Source: Candidatus Cryptobacteroides onthequi
GTDB lineage: Bacteria; Bacteroidota; Bacteroidia; Bacteroidales; UBA932
Assembly: GCA_018066125.1 (NCBI GenBank)
Contig: JAGHSA010000022.1
Location: forward strand, 1 to 64,000
Reading direction: 5' to 3'
DNA length: 64,000 nt
Part shown: piece by piece, positions 57,150 through 64,000 of the stretch
Numbering within the stretch: the first letter of the stretch is position 1
How the letters are laid out: every line of letters begins with the position of its first letter
Translations under genes and position numbers: made by a program
The notes under the pieces: generated by a model
Told to the model about the DNA's origin: nothing
Seen by the model: only the letters and a program-made list of their open reading frames with translations
The model's database searches: none

Positions 57150-58484
57150 TTATCTGTTTTCTGCGAAATAGCGCTTCATCTCCTTCTTCGCGCGAGGTGC
57201 GAGCCTCAGCAGCGCGAACATGGTAGGTATGGCCATGAGAGCGAAGGCGGCATCCATGAGGCTGACTGCGACATCAAGTGAGATGATGCTCGCAACCACG
57301 ATCATGAAGATGTAGAAATAGCTGTAGTACTTCGCATTCTTCTTGCCGAAGAGATATGCGGCGCACTTGGTACCGTAGTACGAGTACGAGAACATGGTCG
57401 AGAATGCGAAAATCAGCACCATCACCATCAGCAGGTACCTTCCTACGGACGGGATGAGGATGTCATATGCGCCAAGTGCGATGGTGAGACCCTTGACTCC
57501 CTCGACATGGTAGTTGCCCGCCATGAGGATAGGGATGGCTGAGAGTGTGCATACAAGTCCCGAATCTATGGACGGTCCGATCATGGCCACAAGGCCCTCA
57601 CGCACCGGTTCAGTATTGCGCGAAGCGCCATGCATGAGGCTCGCGGTACCCACACCGGCCTCATTGACATACATGGCACGGCGGGCACCGGTCAGGGCCA
57701 CGCCCATCATCGCGCCGAGACCTGCCTTGAAATTGAATGCACCGTTGATGATGTCCATGAACACGCCAGGGAGCCTGTCGAAATACACGATGATGATGGC
57801 GAGCACCATCACGAAATACATGGCCACCATGGCAGGAACGATCTTCGTGGCGATATTGGAGATGCGCTTGATGCCGCCGAGCACCACTACGGAGACGAGT
57901 GCGCCCACGACGATGCCGAGCACCAGTCTGACGCTGAAGCAGTCAGTGAATCCGAGCGGCACGAGGAACACCTCTGTGACCGACTCCGCGAGCTGGTTGG
58001 CCTGCATCACCACGAGGCAGCCTATCATGCCCACGATGCAGAAGAACTGCGCCAGAGGCTTGAGTTTCGGACTGATACCCTCGGTCAGGACGTACATAGG
58101 ACCGCCCTGGACCTCGCCTTCTTCATCTCTTCCCTTGTACATCAGAGCTATGGTGCCTTCGAAGAACTTCGTGGCCATGCCCAGCAGGGCACTTACCCAC
58201 ATCCAGAAGATCGCACCGGGGCCGCCGACAACGATGGCGATGGCCACGCCGGCGATGTTACCCATGCCGACGGTGCTGCTGATGGCGCTCATGAGCGCCT
58301 GGAATGAACTTATCTGTCCTTCACCGGTGCTGCCGCCCCTCATTGAGCGTATGGCGGTACCGAACCGGCGCAGCGGAATTGCACCGGAATAGATGAAGAG
58401 AAACAGTCCTCCTCCCATGAGGAGGACGAAAAGCGGATAACCGCAGATGAAGTCGCTGAAGCCTACTATTGCGTCCTTGATCAT
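57150..58484 (-). CDS. alanine/glycine:cation symporter (AGCS family)
   Basis: A 444-residue inner membrane protein with about ten helices. AGCS family signatures are clear: GQISSFQALMSAISSTVGMGNIAG near residue 55-78 (shown in part), GGPGAIFWMWVSALLGMATKF and YVNEAGVGTASLMHG. It should import alanine or glycine with Na+. Length is normal. It lies between upp and pgeF on the same strand. Confidence 0.92.
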   Translation of the reverse strand: MIKDAIVGFSDFICGYPLFVLLMGGGLFLFIYSGAIPLRRFGTAIRSMRGGSTGEGQISSFQALMSAISSTVGMGNIAGVAIAIVVGGPGAIFWMWVSALLGMATKFFEGTIALMYKGRDEEGEVQGGPMYVLTEGISPKLKPLAQFFCIVGMIGCLVVMQANQLAESVTEVFLVPLGFTDCFSVRLVLGIVVGALVSVVVLGGIKRISNIATKIVPAMVAMYFVMVLAIIIVYFDRLPGVFMDIINGAFNFKAGLGAMMGVALTGARRAMYVNEAGVGTASLMHGASRNTEPVREGLVAMIGPSIDSGLVCTLSAIPILMAGNYHVEGVKGLTIALGAYDILIPSVGRYLLMVMVLIFAFSTMFSYSYYGTKCAAYLFGKKNAKYYSYFYIFMIVVASIISLDVAVSLMDAAFALMAIPTMFALLRLAPRAKKEMKRYFAENR

Positions 58485-58545
58485 ACACTACATTAACTGA
58501 CCGACGGTCCAACCAACAATACCGTCTCTTGATTTTCGGATCTGG

Positions 58546-59175
58546 CTACTTGGTACCGAAGATACGGTCGCCGGCGTCGCCGAGTCCAGGAAGTATATAG
58601 CAGTCACTGTTGAGCTTCTCATCCACAGCAGCCACATAGATGTCGACATCCGGATGTCTCTCCTGCACGGCCTTCACACCTTCCGGAGCGGCCACGAGGC
58701 ACATCAGGCGGATATTGCTGCATCCCTTCTCCTTGAGGAGGTCTATGGCATCGCTGGCGCTTCCGCCGGTCGCAAGCATAGGATCTGTAAGGATGACAGT
58801 ACGCTCCTGGATATCCTTAGGGAGCTTGCAGTAATAGAATACAGGCTTGTGGGTCTCCTCATTGCGGTAGAGGCCGATATGACCGACACGTGCCACCGGG
58901 ATGAGGGTCAGAAGTCCGTCAACCATACCGAGACCGGCGCGGAGAATAGGGACGATGGCCACTTTCTTTCCGGAGATCTTCTTTGCGACCATGGTCTGCA
59001 TAGGTGTCTTGATCTCTACGTCCTCAAGCGGGAAGTCTCTTGTAACCTCGTATCCCATCAGCAGGGCGATCTCGTTGAGAAGCTCTTTGAAATCCTTTGA
59101 ACCTGTAGTTTCCTCACGCATGATTGTCAGCTTGTGCTGAATCATCGGATGGTCGATAACGTGTAACTGACTCAT
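58546..59175 (-). CDS. upp: uracil phosphoribosyltransferase
   Basis: Upp turns uracil and PRPP into UMP. The 209-residue protein has the N-terminal [25 protein letters not shown], the PRPP-binding [13 protein letters not shown] and the uracil-binding C-terminus [13 protein letters not shown]. Together with cytidine deaminase it belongs to pyrimidine salvage. Its own -7 element lies just upstream. Confidence 0.96.
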   Translation of the reverse strand: MSQLHVIDHPMIQHKLTIMREETTGSKDFKELLNEIALLMGYEVTRDFPLEDVEIKTPMQTMVAKKISGKKVAIVPILRAGLGMVDGLLTLIPVARVGHIGLYRNEETHKPVFYYCKLPKDIQERTVILTDPMLATGGSASDAIDLLKEKGCSNIRLMCLVAAPEGVKAVQERHPDVDIYVAAVDEKLNSDCYILPGLGDAGDRIFGTK

Positions 59176-59202
59176 TTTTAAAAAAATTTACTTTTAATCA
59201 TA

Positions 59203-59210
59203 CAAATATA
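59203..59210 (-). promoter_or_regulatory. -7 element before upp
   Basis: The minus strand reads TATATTTG, 27 nt ahead of the upp start codon. No -33 match. Confidence 0.5.
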
Positions 59211-59232
59211 ACTCTTTTATCCTGAAATCTCG

Positions 59233-59240
59233 TAACTTTG
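59233..59240 (+). promoter_or_regulatory. -7 element before the MATE gene
   Basis: TAACTTTG followed by C lies only 13 nt before the ATG at 59254, so the mRNA leader would be about 7 nt, nearly leaderless. Confidence 0.5.
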
Positions 59241-59253
59241 CGGCCGCTAAATT

Positions 59254-60612
59254 ATGGATAAGACAAAAGAACTCGAAACCAGGAAGATAAGTGAACTGCT
59301 CTGGATCTATGCAGTGCCTGCCATCATCAGCCAGGTGATATCTTCCATATACAATATCGCCGACCGCATCTTCATCGGACAGGGTGTGAGCGCTCTGGCC
59401 ATCGCGGGTCTGGGCATCACCATGCCCATCATGAACATCATACACGCATTCGGTTCGCTCGTGGGAGCCGGCTCCGCTGCGCGCATGTCCATCGTTCTGG
59501 GTCAGAAGGATACACGCTGGGCCGAAAAAATCCTCGGCAACAGCATGCTTCTGACCTTCTTCCTCGGAGCCCTGTTCCTCTCCGGAGGCTACATCTTCAT
59601 GGACAGGATACTCTCACTTTTCGGAGCCACCGAGGGCACCATCACCTATGCCAGGGAGTACCTGCTGATCGTGCTTCCGGGCATGTTCCTCACCACCGTG
59701 ACCTACAACCTCACAGGTCTGATCAGGGCATCCGGATACCCGAGAAAGTCGATGTACATACTCGTGAGCGGTGCCATCCTGAACATAATCCTCGATGCCA
59801 TCTTCATCCTGGTCTTCAGATGGGGAATCGCCGGCGCGGCCTGGGCCACCACCATCTCCATGGCTGTGACTGCCGTCGCGAGCGTGGCGCATTTCATCCA
59901 TCCGGGATCCTTCATAAGATTCAGGTCCCACTCATGGACTCCGAAGCTCTATATCTTCAAGAACATCATGCTCATAGGCATGAGCCCGTTCCTCATGAAT
60001 GTGGCCGCGTCTGCAGTGGTGGCGTTCGAGAACGCCCAGCTCATCAGATACGGAGGAGATCTGGCCGTGGCGACCATCGGAGTCGTGAACACCTTTGTCA
60101 GCCTGATGATCATGGTGATCATCGGCATCTGTCAGGGCATGCAGCCTATCGCTGGATACAATTACGGCTCAGGACATCCGGACCGTCTCAGGGAAGTGTT
60201 CACTCTGGTCATGAAGATCAACGTGTTTATCGGTTTCATAGCCATGGCCATCGGTCTGAGCATACCTGGACTGATAGGGCGTCTGTTCACCAGCGATGTG
60301 GAGCTCATCTCTATGGTCAAGCCATGTATGAGATGGCTTACCGTGATGATGCCTCTGATCTGTATGACCATCACGAATTCTCAGTTCTTTATGGCTGTGG
60401 ATAAGCCGTGGATTTCTATCGTGACGAGTCTTTCGCGTCAGGTCATTTTCCTGCTGCCTATGATCTATATCGTTCCTGCCATTTTCACGCATTTCGGCGG
60501 TGACGGTCTGACCGGTCTGTGGGTCAGCAACACGATCAGTGACGTGACGGGTGCCGTGCTCGCCGTCTCGCTCCTTCTCACCCAGCTCAGGATCTTCCGC
60601 GAGGCGAAATAG
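59254..60612 (+). CDS. MATE-family efflux transporter
   Basis: The 452-residue protein has 12 membrane helices and the MATE repeat pattern: LLWIYAVPAIISQVISSIYNI-type start (59300s), GMSPFLMNVAASAVVAFEN in the second half and GMQPIAGYNYGSG. It probably exports cationic drugs or metabolites in exchange for Na+ or H+. It stands alone, divergent from upp, and a repeat-rich non-coding stretch follows. Confidence 0.92.
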   Translation: MDKTKELETRKISELLWIYAVPAIISQVISSIYNIADRIFIGQGVSALAIAGLGITMPIMNIIHAFGSLVGAGSAARMSIVLGQKDTRWAEKILGNSMLLTFFLGALFLSGGYIFMDRILSLFGATEGTITYAREYLLIVLPGMFLTTVTYNLTGLIRASGYPRKSMYILVSGAILNIILDAIFILVFRWGIAGAAWATTISMAVTAVASVAHFIHPGSFIRFRSHSWTPKLYIFKNIMLIGMSPFLMNVAASAVVAFENAQLIRYGGDLAVATIGVVNTFVSLMIMVIIGICQGMQPIAGYNYGSGHPDRLREVFTLVMKINVFIGFIAMAIGLSIPGLIGRLFTSDVELISMVKPCMRWLTVMMPLICMTITNSQFFMAVDKPWISIVTSLSRQVIFLLPMIYIVPAIFTHFGGDGLTGLWVSNTISDVTGAVLAVSLLLTQLRIFREAK

Positions 60613-60619
60613 CCGCCCC

Positions 60620-60641
60620 GAGCCGAGGCTCCAGCATCTGC
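60620..60641 (+). repeat. 22-bp direct repeat, copy 1
   Basis: This segment ends CTCCAGCATCTGC and matches 60701-60722 at 20 of 22 positions, 81 bp apart. Confidence 0.75.
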
Positions 60642-60700
60642 CGGTCCACCTTCGGTCTGAGGTCTGCACTATGGCATAACCGGCATAGGAAATCTGCTTC

Positions 60701-60722
60701 GAACCGAGCCTCCAGCATCTGC
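60701..60722 (+). repeat. 22-bp direct repeat, copy 2
   Basis: Second copy of the segment at 60620-60641, two mismatches. It directly abuts the palindromic element that starts at 60723. Confidence 0.75.
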
Positions 60723-60781
60723 GCTATACCACTCTTGCGGGCGAAGAAGAGCTCCGCAACGCCCGCCGCGAGCGGTATAGC
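60723..60781 (+). repeat. palindromic element, left copy
   Basis: The core 60735-60769 matches the reverse complement of 60964-60998 at 34 of 35 positions. Outside the core, GCTATACC (60723-60730) and GGTATAGC (60774-60781) pair with each other but have no counterpart in the right copy. Inside, GCGGGCG/CGCCCGC and TTGCGG/CCGCAA offer two mutually exclusive hairpins. Confidence 0.8.
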
Positions 60782-60956
60782 TCCGCTGCTTTCGCCTCGG
60801 ATCGAAGCGTAGAGGCAATCGGACCGGCGTAATTTGAGGGCAAACCTAGCGAAGCGACGGTTTGTCCGAAGTATGGAGCCGGGACGTTTTTGCCTCGATA
60901 GCGTAGAGAAGTGGCTCAGGCTGCAGGGCTTTGCCGCCCCATAGCGGCGGAGGGTT

Positions 60957-61005
60957 TGCCCCTGCGGCGGGCGTTGCGGAGCTATTCTTCGCCCGCAAAG
61001 GGGCA
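60957..61005 (-). repeat. palindromic element, right copy (inverted)
   Basis: This inverted copy has the same 35-bp core (60964-60998) but different outer arms: TGCCCCT (60957-60963) pairs with AGGGGCA (60999-61005). The outer stem is thus kept while its sequence differs from the left copy. Confidence 0.8.
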
Positions 61006-61038
61006 TTCCCGCAGCCGCGACAATGGCGGCAGAAACAG

Positions 61039-61069
61039 AAGAACCGGTCAGGAATACTGGCCGGTTCTT
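61039..61069 (-). terminator. terminator after pfkA
   Basis: AAGAACCGG (61039-61047) pairs with CCGGTTCTT (61061-61069), about 20 bp after the pfkA stop. The minus-strand tail (CTGTTTCTG) is only moderately T-rich. Confidence 0.65.
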
Positions 61070-61086
61070 TATAGCGTATGTGACGA

Positions 61087-62067
61087 CTAGATCGAGAGGA
61101 CGCCGAGAACATGGATGAGCTCGCGGTCGATAGGCTTATCGATCTTGATGGCACGGGAAAACGGCACATAGACGATCTGATCATTCTTGATGCCGATCAT
61201 CACATTGCGCTGTCCCTCATTGAGAGCCTCGATCGCAGCCACACCCATCCTGGACGCAAGGATACGGTCATAAGCGGTAGGAGTACCGCCCCTCTGGAGA
61301 TGTCCGAGAATAGTCACACGCACATCATACTCAGGATGCTCATTGCGCATGCGCTCTGCATAATGCATCGCACCGCCATCCTTCGGACTCTCGCTCACCA
61401 GCACGATAGAGCTGTTCTTGCTCTTGCGGAAACCGCGGCTGATGAACTGCTCAAGCTGGTCGATATCAGTCTTGTCCTCAGGGATGATGGCAGCCTCGGC
61501 ACCTGCAGCGATGGCGCTGTTCTGAGTGAGGAAACCGGCGTCACGGCCCATCACCTCTATGAAGAAGATACGGTCATGAGAAGTAGCGGTATCGCGGATC
61601 TTGTCCACACATTCCACGATGGTATTGAGTGCAGTGTCATATCCGATAGTCGAGTCAGTGCCGTAAAGGTCATTGTCGATGGTTCCAGGGAGACCGATGC
61701 AAGGTATGTCATACTCCTTCGCGAGGATCTGAGCTCCGGAAAGCGAGCCGTTGCCTCCGATGATGATGAGAGCGTCAATGCCGAACTTCTTGATATTCTC
61801 GTACGCCTTGACACGTCCATCCTCAGTCATGAATTCCTGGCTGCGGGCAGTCTTGAGTATGGTACCGCCGCGCTGGATGGTATTGGACACGCTCTCGCTG
61901 GTGAACTCCTTGATGTCACCGTTGATGAGTCCCTCATATCCCCTGTAGATGCCATAGACCTTCCAGCCTTCAAAAATGGCAGAACGTGTCACCGCCCTGA
62001 TGGCAGCATTCATTCCAGGTGCATCACCTCCTGAGGTGAGGACACCTATAGTCTTGATTTCTTTCAT
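61087..62067 (-). CDS. pfkA: ATP-dependent 6-phosphofructokinase
   Basis: PfkA phosphorylates fructose 6-phosphate in glycolysis. The 326-residue protein shows the ATP site [15 protein letters not shown] (about 10-24), GGNGSLSGA, the catalytic [12 protein letters not shown] and MGRDAGFL, and [20 protein letters not shown] in place of the usual GGDGS means Asn stands where ATP-dependent enzymes have Asp (about residue 104), as also seen in other Bacteroidetes sequences I recall. The next gene upstream overlaps its start by 4 bp. Confidence 0.94.
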   Translation of the reverse strand: MKEIKTIGVLTSGGDAPGMNAAIRAVTRSAIFEGWKVYGIYRGYEGLINGDIKEFTSESVSNTIQRGGTILKTARSQEFMTEDGRVKAYENIKKFGIDALIIIGGNGSLSGAQILAKEYDIPCIGLPGTIDNDLYGTDSTIGYDTALNTIVECVDKIRDTATSHDRIFFIEVMGRDAGFLTQNSAIAAGAEAAIIPEDKTDIDQLEQFISRGFRKSKNSSIVLVSESPKDGGAMHYAERMRNEHPEYDVRVTILGHLQRGGTPTAYDRILASRMGVAAIEALNEGQRNVMIGIKNDQIVYVPFSRAIKIDKPIDRELIHVLGVLSI

Positions 62068-63230
62068 ATTTGCTTCTTCTGATTTATCTTGTTAATAATC
62101 AATGCAATCGCTCCGTCTCCGGTGACATTGCCCGCAGTGCCGAAGCCATCCATGGCGAGATAGAGTGCAATAACCAGGCCCTGCATGCCGGCATCGAACC
62201 CGAGCATGGAATCAAGCAATCCGAGCGATGCCATGACAGCTCCTCCCGGCACACCCGGCGCGGCCACGGCCACGATTCCGAGCATGAAGATGAATCCCGC
62301 GAATGTACCGATATCTGTAGGCATGCCCATGCTCATCGAGATCACCAGCGCGCACGCCGTGATCTTCAGGATGCTGCAGGACATATGTATGGTGGCACAG
62401 AGCGGAATCACGAAACCGGCGACATCCTCATCCACACCGTTTGTCCTGGCGCACTTGAGAGTGACCGGGATGGTGGCTGCCGAAGACATGGTGCCGAGAG
62501 CCGTCATATAGGCCGGAGCCATGTTCCACAGTGCCTTGAACGGATTCTTGCCGCCGACGGCCCCTCCTATGACAAACTGGAGGACGAGCACAGTCACATG
62601 AAGCACGAAGATGATGAGGATGAGCTTTATGAATGTCCCCAGCACCGCAAATGCCGCACCTTCAGCGCCCATCTTGAGGAAGATGCCGAAGATATAGACA
62701 GGAAGGAAAGGTATGATCACATTGTTGATGACCATGAGCACCAGCTCCTTGAACTCACCGAAAAGGCCGCGCATGTAGCCTGTCTTCACGAGCGACATCG
62801 AAAGTCCGGCCATGAAGGCGATCACCAGCGCGGTCATCACAGAGATGAACGCAGGCATCTCCACCGTGAAATACGGAGCTATCTCCTCGGCGCTTGCCGC
62901 CTCACCGAGAGCATGTATGGAATCCCCCATGACAGCCGGGAACGCCCACGATCCCACGCCATACGAGAACAGGCCGCTGAGCACGGTCGAGCCGTACGCG
63001 AGCGCCACAGTGATGAGCAGAAGCCTTCCGGCATTGTGACCGAGGTCGGAAATGCCAGGCGCCACGAGACCGATGATCAGCAGAGGGATGAACATCCCCA
63101 GGAAATTGCCGAAAATGGAATTGATGGTGACGAAGATCCTTGTCGCCCAGAGCGGGAAGATAAACGAACACGCCACGCCGAGGAGGATGGCGATGATGAT
63201 CTGTACGAGTAGTCCTGGTTTTCTGGCCAT
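62064..63230 (-). CDS. dicarboxylate/amino acid:cation symporter (DAACS)
   Basis: From ATG 63230 ([18 protein letters not shown]) the protein has 388 residues and about eight helices plus two hairpins. The family signatures are the serine-rich [16 protein letters not shown] hairpin and the substrate-binding [19 protein letters not shown]. It imports dicarboxylates or acidic/neutral amino acids with Na+ or H+. The frame is open to 63251, but that codon lies upstream of the predicted transcription start. It overlaps pfkA by ATGA, so both share an mRNA. Confidence 0.91.
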   Translation of the reverse strand: MARKPGLLVQIIIAILLGVACSFIFPLWATRIFVTINSIFGNFLGMFIPLLIIGLVAPGISDLGHNAGRLLLITVALAYGSTVLSGLFSYGVGSWAFPAVMGDSIHALGEAASAEEIAPYFTVEMPAFISVMTALVIAFMAGLSMSLVKTGYMRGLFGEFKELVLMVINNVIIPFLPVYIFGIFLKMGAEGAAFAVLGTFIKLILIIFVLHVTVLVLQFVIGGAVGGKNPFKALWNMAPAYMTALGTMSSAATIPVTLKCARTNGVDEDVAGFVIPLCATIHMSCSILKITACALVISMSMGMPTDIGTFAGFIFMLGIVAVAAPGVPGGAVMASLGLLDSMLGFDAGMQGLVIALYLAMDGFGTAGNVTGDGAIALIINKINQKKQI

Positions 63231-63248
63231 TGCGCAATTTTGTTTCAC

Positions 63249-63256
63249 CAAAATTA
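63249..63256 (-). promoter_or_regulatory. -7 element of the DAACS-pfkA operon
   Basis: The minus strand reads TAATTTTG. A CTTG/TTGG near 63276-63280 lies at about the right -33 distance (19-20 nt). Transcription would start near 63242. Confidence 0.5.
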
Positions 63257-63312
63257 ACCATTTTCACACGATTCCCCAAGGAGCTTCAATTGATTTTTGG
63301 CGGCAATTCATT

Positions 63313-63320
63313 TATATTTG
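63313..63320 (+). promoter_or_regulatory. -7 element before the GH29 gene
   Basis: TATATTTG lies 24 nt ahead of the ATG at 63345, with TTGA (63290-63293) 19 nt upstream as a possible -33 element. Confidence 0.5.
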
Positions 63321-63344
63321 TGTGGATAACTCACATAATATCAT

Positions 63345-64000
63345 ATGAAAACAAATATCAGAGCAGCGATCGCATTGGCTGCAGTCATATCCGCAGCATG
63401 CAGCCCGGACGCTCCGGCACCTTACGGACCGGTCCCTACCCCGCAGCAGGTGGCATGGCAGAAGATGGAGACCAACATGTTTGTCCATTTCGGCCCGAAC
63501 ACCTTCACCGCCGCAGAATGGGGTGACGGCACCGAAGCCGAGGACATCTTCAACCCTACAGACCTCAACTGCCTCCAGTGGGCACAGACCGCCGCCAAGG
63601 CAGGATTCGGCGGCATCGTCATCACCGCCAAGCACCATGACGGATTCTGCCTCTGGCCTAGTCCTGAAAGCTCTCACACCGTAGCCGCAAGCACATGGCG
63701 CGACGGCAAGGGAGACGTACTCAGGGAGCTCTCAGACGCATGCGCACAGACAGGTGTCAAATTCGGCGTGTACATATCCCCATGGGACCGCAATGACCCG
63801 CGCTACGGCACTCCGGACTATAACGCCGCCTTCGTCAACACCCTCAACAGCGTGCTCGGCGGCACATACGGCACCATCTACGAGCAGTGGTTCGACGGAG
63901 CCTGCGGCGAAGGCCCAAGCGGCAGGAAGCAGGTATATGACTGGCCGCTTTTCAACGGCACAGTATATCAGAATCAGCCGGACGCCATCATCTTCAGCGA
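63345..64000 (+). CDS. GH29 alpha-L-fucosidase-like lipoprotein, 5' part
   Basis: The first 218 codons are present; the gene leaves the window at the right edge without a stop. The protein starts with a lipoprotein signal peptide (lipobox ISAAC, Cys19). The GH29 catalytic domain begins with FVHFGPNTFTAAEWGDG (46-62), AKHHDGFCLW (95-104) and YISPWDRNDP. EQWFDGACGE places the predicted nucleophile at Asp184. Such enzymes remove alpha-L-fucose from host or plant glycans at the cell surface. Fucose specificity is inferred; the binding residues further on are outside the window. Confidence 0.9.
   Translation, partial: MKTNIRAAIALAAVISAACSPDAPAPYGPVPTPQQVAWQKMETNMFVHFGPNTFTAAEWGDGTEAEDIFNPTDLNCLQWAQTAAKAGFGGIVITAKHHDGFCLWPSPESSHTVAASTWRDGKGDVLRELSDACAQTGVKFGVYISPWDRNDPRYGTPDYNAAFVNTLNSVLGGTYGTIYEQWFDGACGEGPSGRKQVYDWPLFNGTVYQNQPDAIIFS

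Larger units (their letters stand above)
60613..61038. other. repeat-rich gap between the MATE gene and pfkA
   Basis: More than 400 bases hold no credible gene. They contain a 22-bp imperfect direct repeat, a 35-bp inverted repeat pair and many smaller palindromes, such as CAAACC/GGTTTG (60841-60863), GCCTC/GAGGC (60794-60816) and GCCGC/GCGGC (60933-60948). Two reading frames on the minus strand (60587-61006 and 60846-61184) are made of these repeats and run into real genes; I regard them as chance. Confidence 0.75.

Noticed and set aside
60587..61184. Two minus-strand frames (139 and 112 codons) in the repeat-rich gap
   Set aside because: They consist of the repeats described there, run into the MATE and pfkA genes, and have no promoter or protein features.
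62070..63212. Plus-strand frame of 380 codons across the DAACS symporter
   Set aside because: Antisense to membrane-helix codons, which yields a histidine/glutamate-rich product without domains.

Overview
The window is chromosomal DNA of a member of the order Bacteroidales, clearly GC-rich for the group by eye. Three things point there: the 5' end of a 16S rRNA gene at the left edge, repeated promoters of the Bacteroidetes type (TTTG, about 19 nt, TAnnTTTG), and the gene set (sigma-ABfr type primary sigma factor, LacZ-type GH2 and GH29 enzymes with export signals, Tex, MtaB, a TamB-domain protein). I would not go below order level. Almost everything is housekeeping or accessory metabolism. 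I see no phage, integrase, insertion sequence or CRISPR array.

Layout. 1-435: 5' end and leader of an rRNA operon read to the left, with two tandem promoters. 436-2650: a divergent pair of glycosyltransferases. 2700-2910: two terminators and a candidate small RNA. 2925-9981: beta-galactosidase, Tex and a CLC channel. 10048-16396: a small acidic protein, YgiQ, ArgS, primary sigma factor and an HtrA protease. 16517-19099: dnaN, a DnaQ-like exonuclease and an FAH-like protein. 19073-27007: a lipoprotein binding protein, NhaA, tRNA-Thr, an HI0933-type flavoprotein, SRP RNA, cytidine deaminase, MnmA and a COG2509 flavoprotein. 27011-35841: TsaD, then a plus-strand run of TamB, RsmI-like, FolB, MtaB and DapF. 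35838-44041: a leftward aspartate-family operon metX-thrA-metY-asd-asnA-lysA with a leader peptide. 44140-45967: aminotransferase and apt. 45965-54815: a surface-glycan operon (WecA-like, flippase, GT4, polymerase/ligase, GT2-GT4 fusion, GT4, WecG-like). 54985-63251: gdhA, pgeF, an AGCS symporter, upp, a MATE pump, a repeat-rich gap, pfkA and a DAACS symporter. 63345 to the end: start of a GH29 lipoprotein.

How the genes work together. The leftward operon holds aspartate kinase/homoserine dehydrogenase, aspartate-semialdehyde dehydrogenase, the acetyl-homoserine route towards methionine, asparagine synthetase and the last lysine enzyme. dapF lies at the end of the convergent operon, so most of the aspartate family is made from a few kilobases. 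The glycan operon has the initiation, assembly, flipping and polymerisation steps but no sugar-nucleotide genes.

The most interesting non-coding signal is ahead of metX. A 16-codon reading frame with three internal Met codons contains 12 nt perfectly complementary to the metX start region, including its AUG. This suggests translational attenuation by ribosome stalling. Two other structures deserve attention: a second copy of the 3' end of the SRP RNA inside a different fold, and a pair of inverted 35-bp elements between the MATE and pfkA genes, each enclosed by its own complementary flanks.
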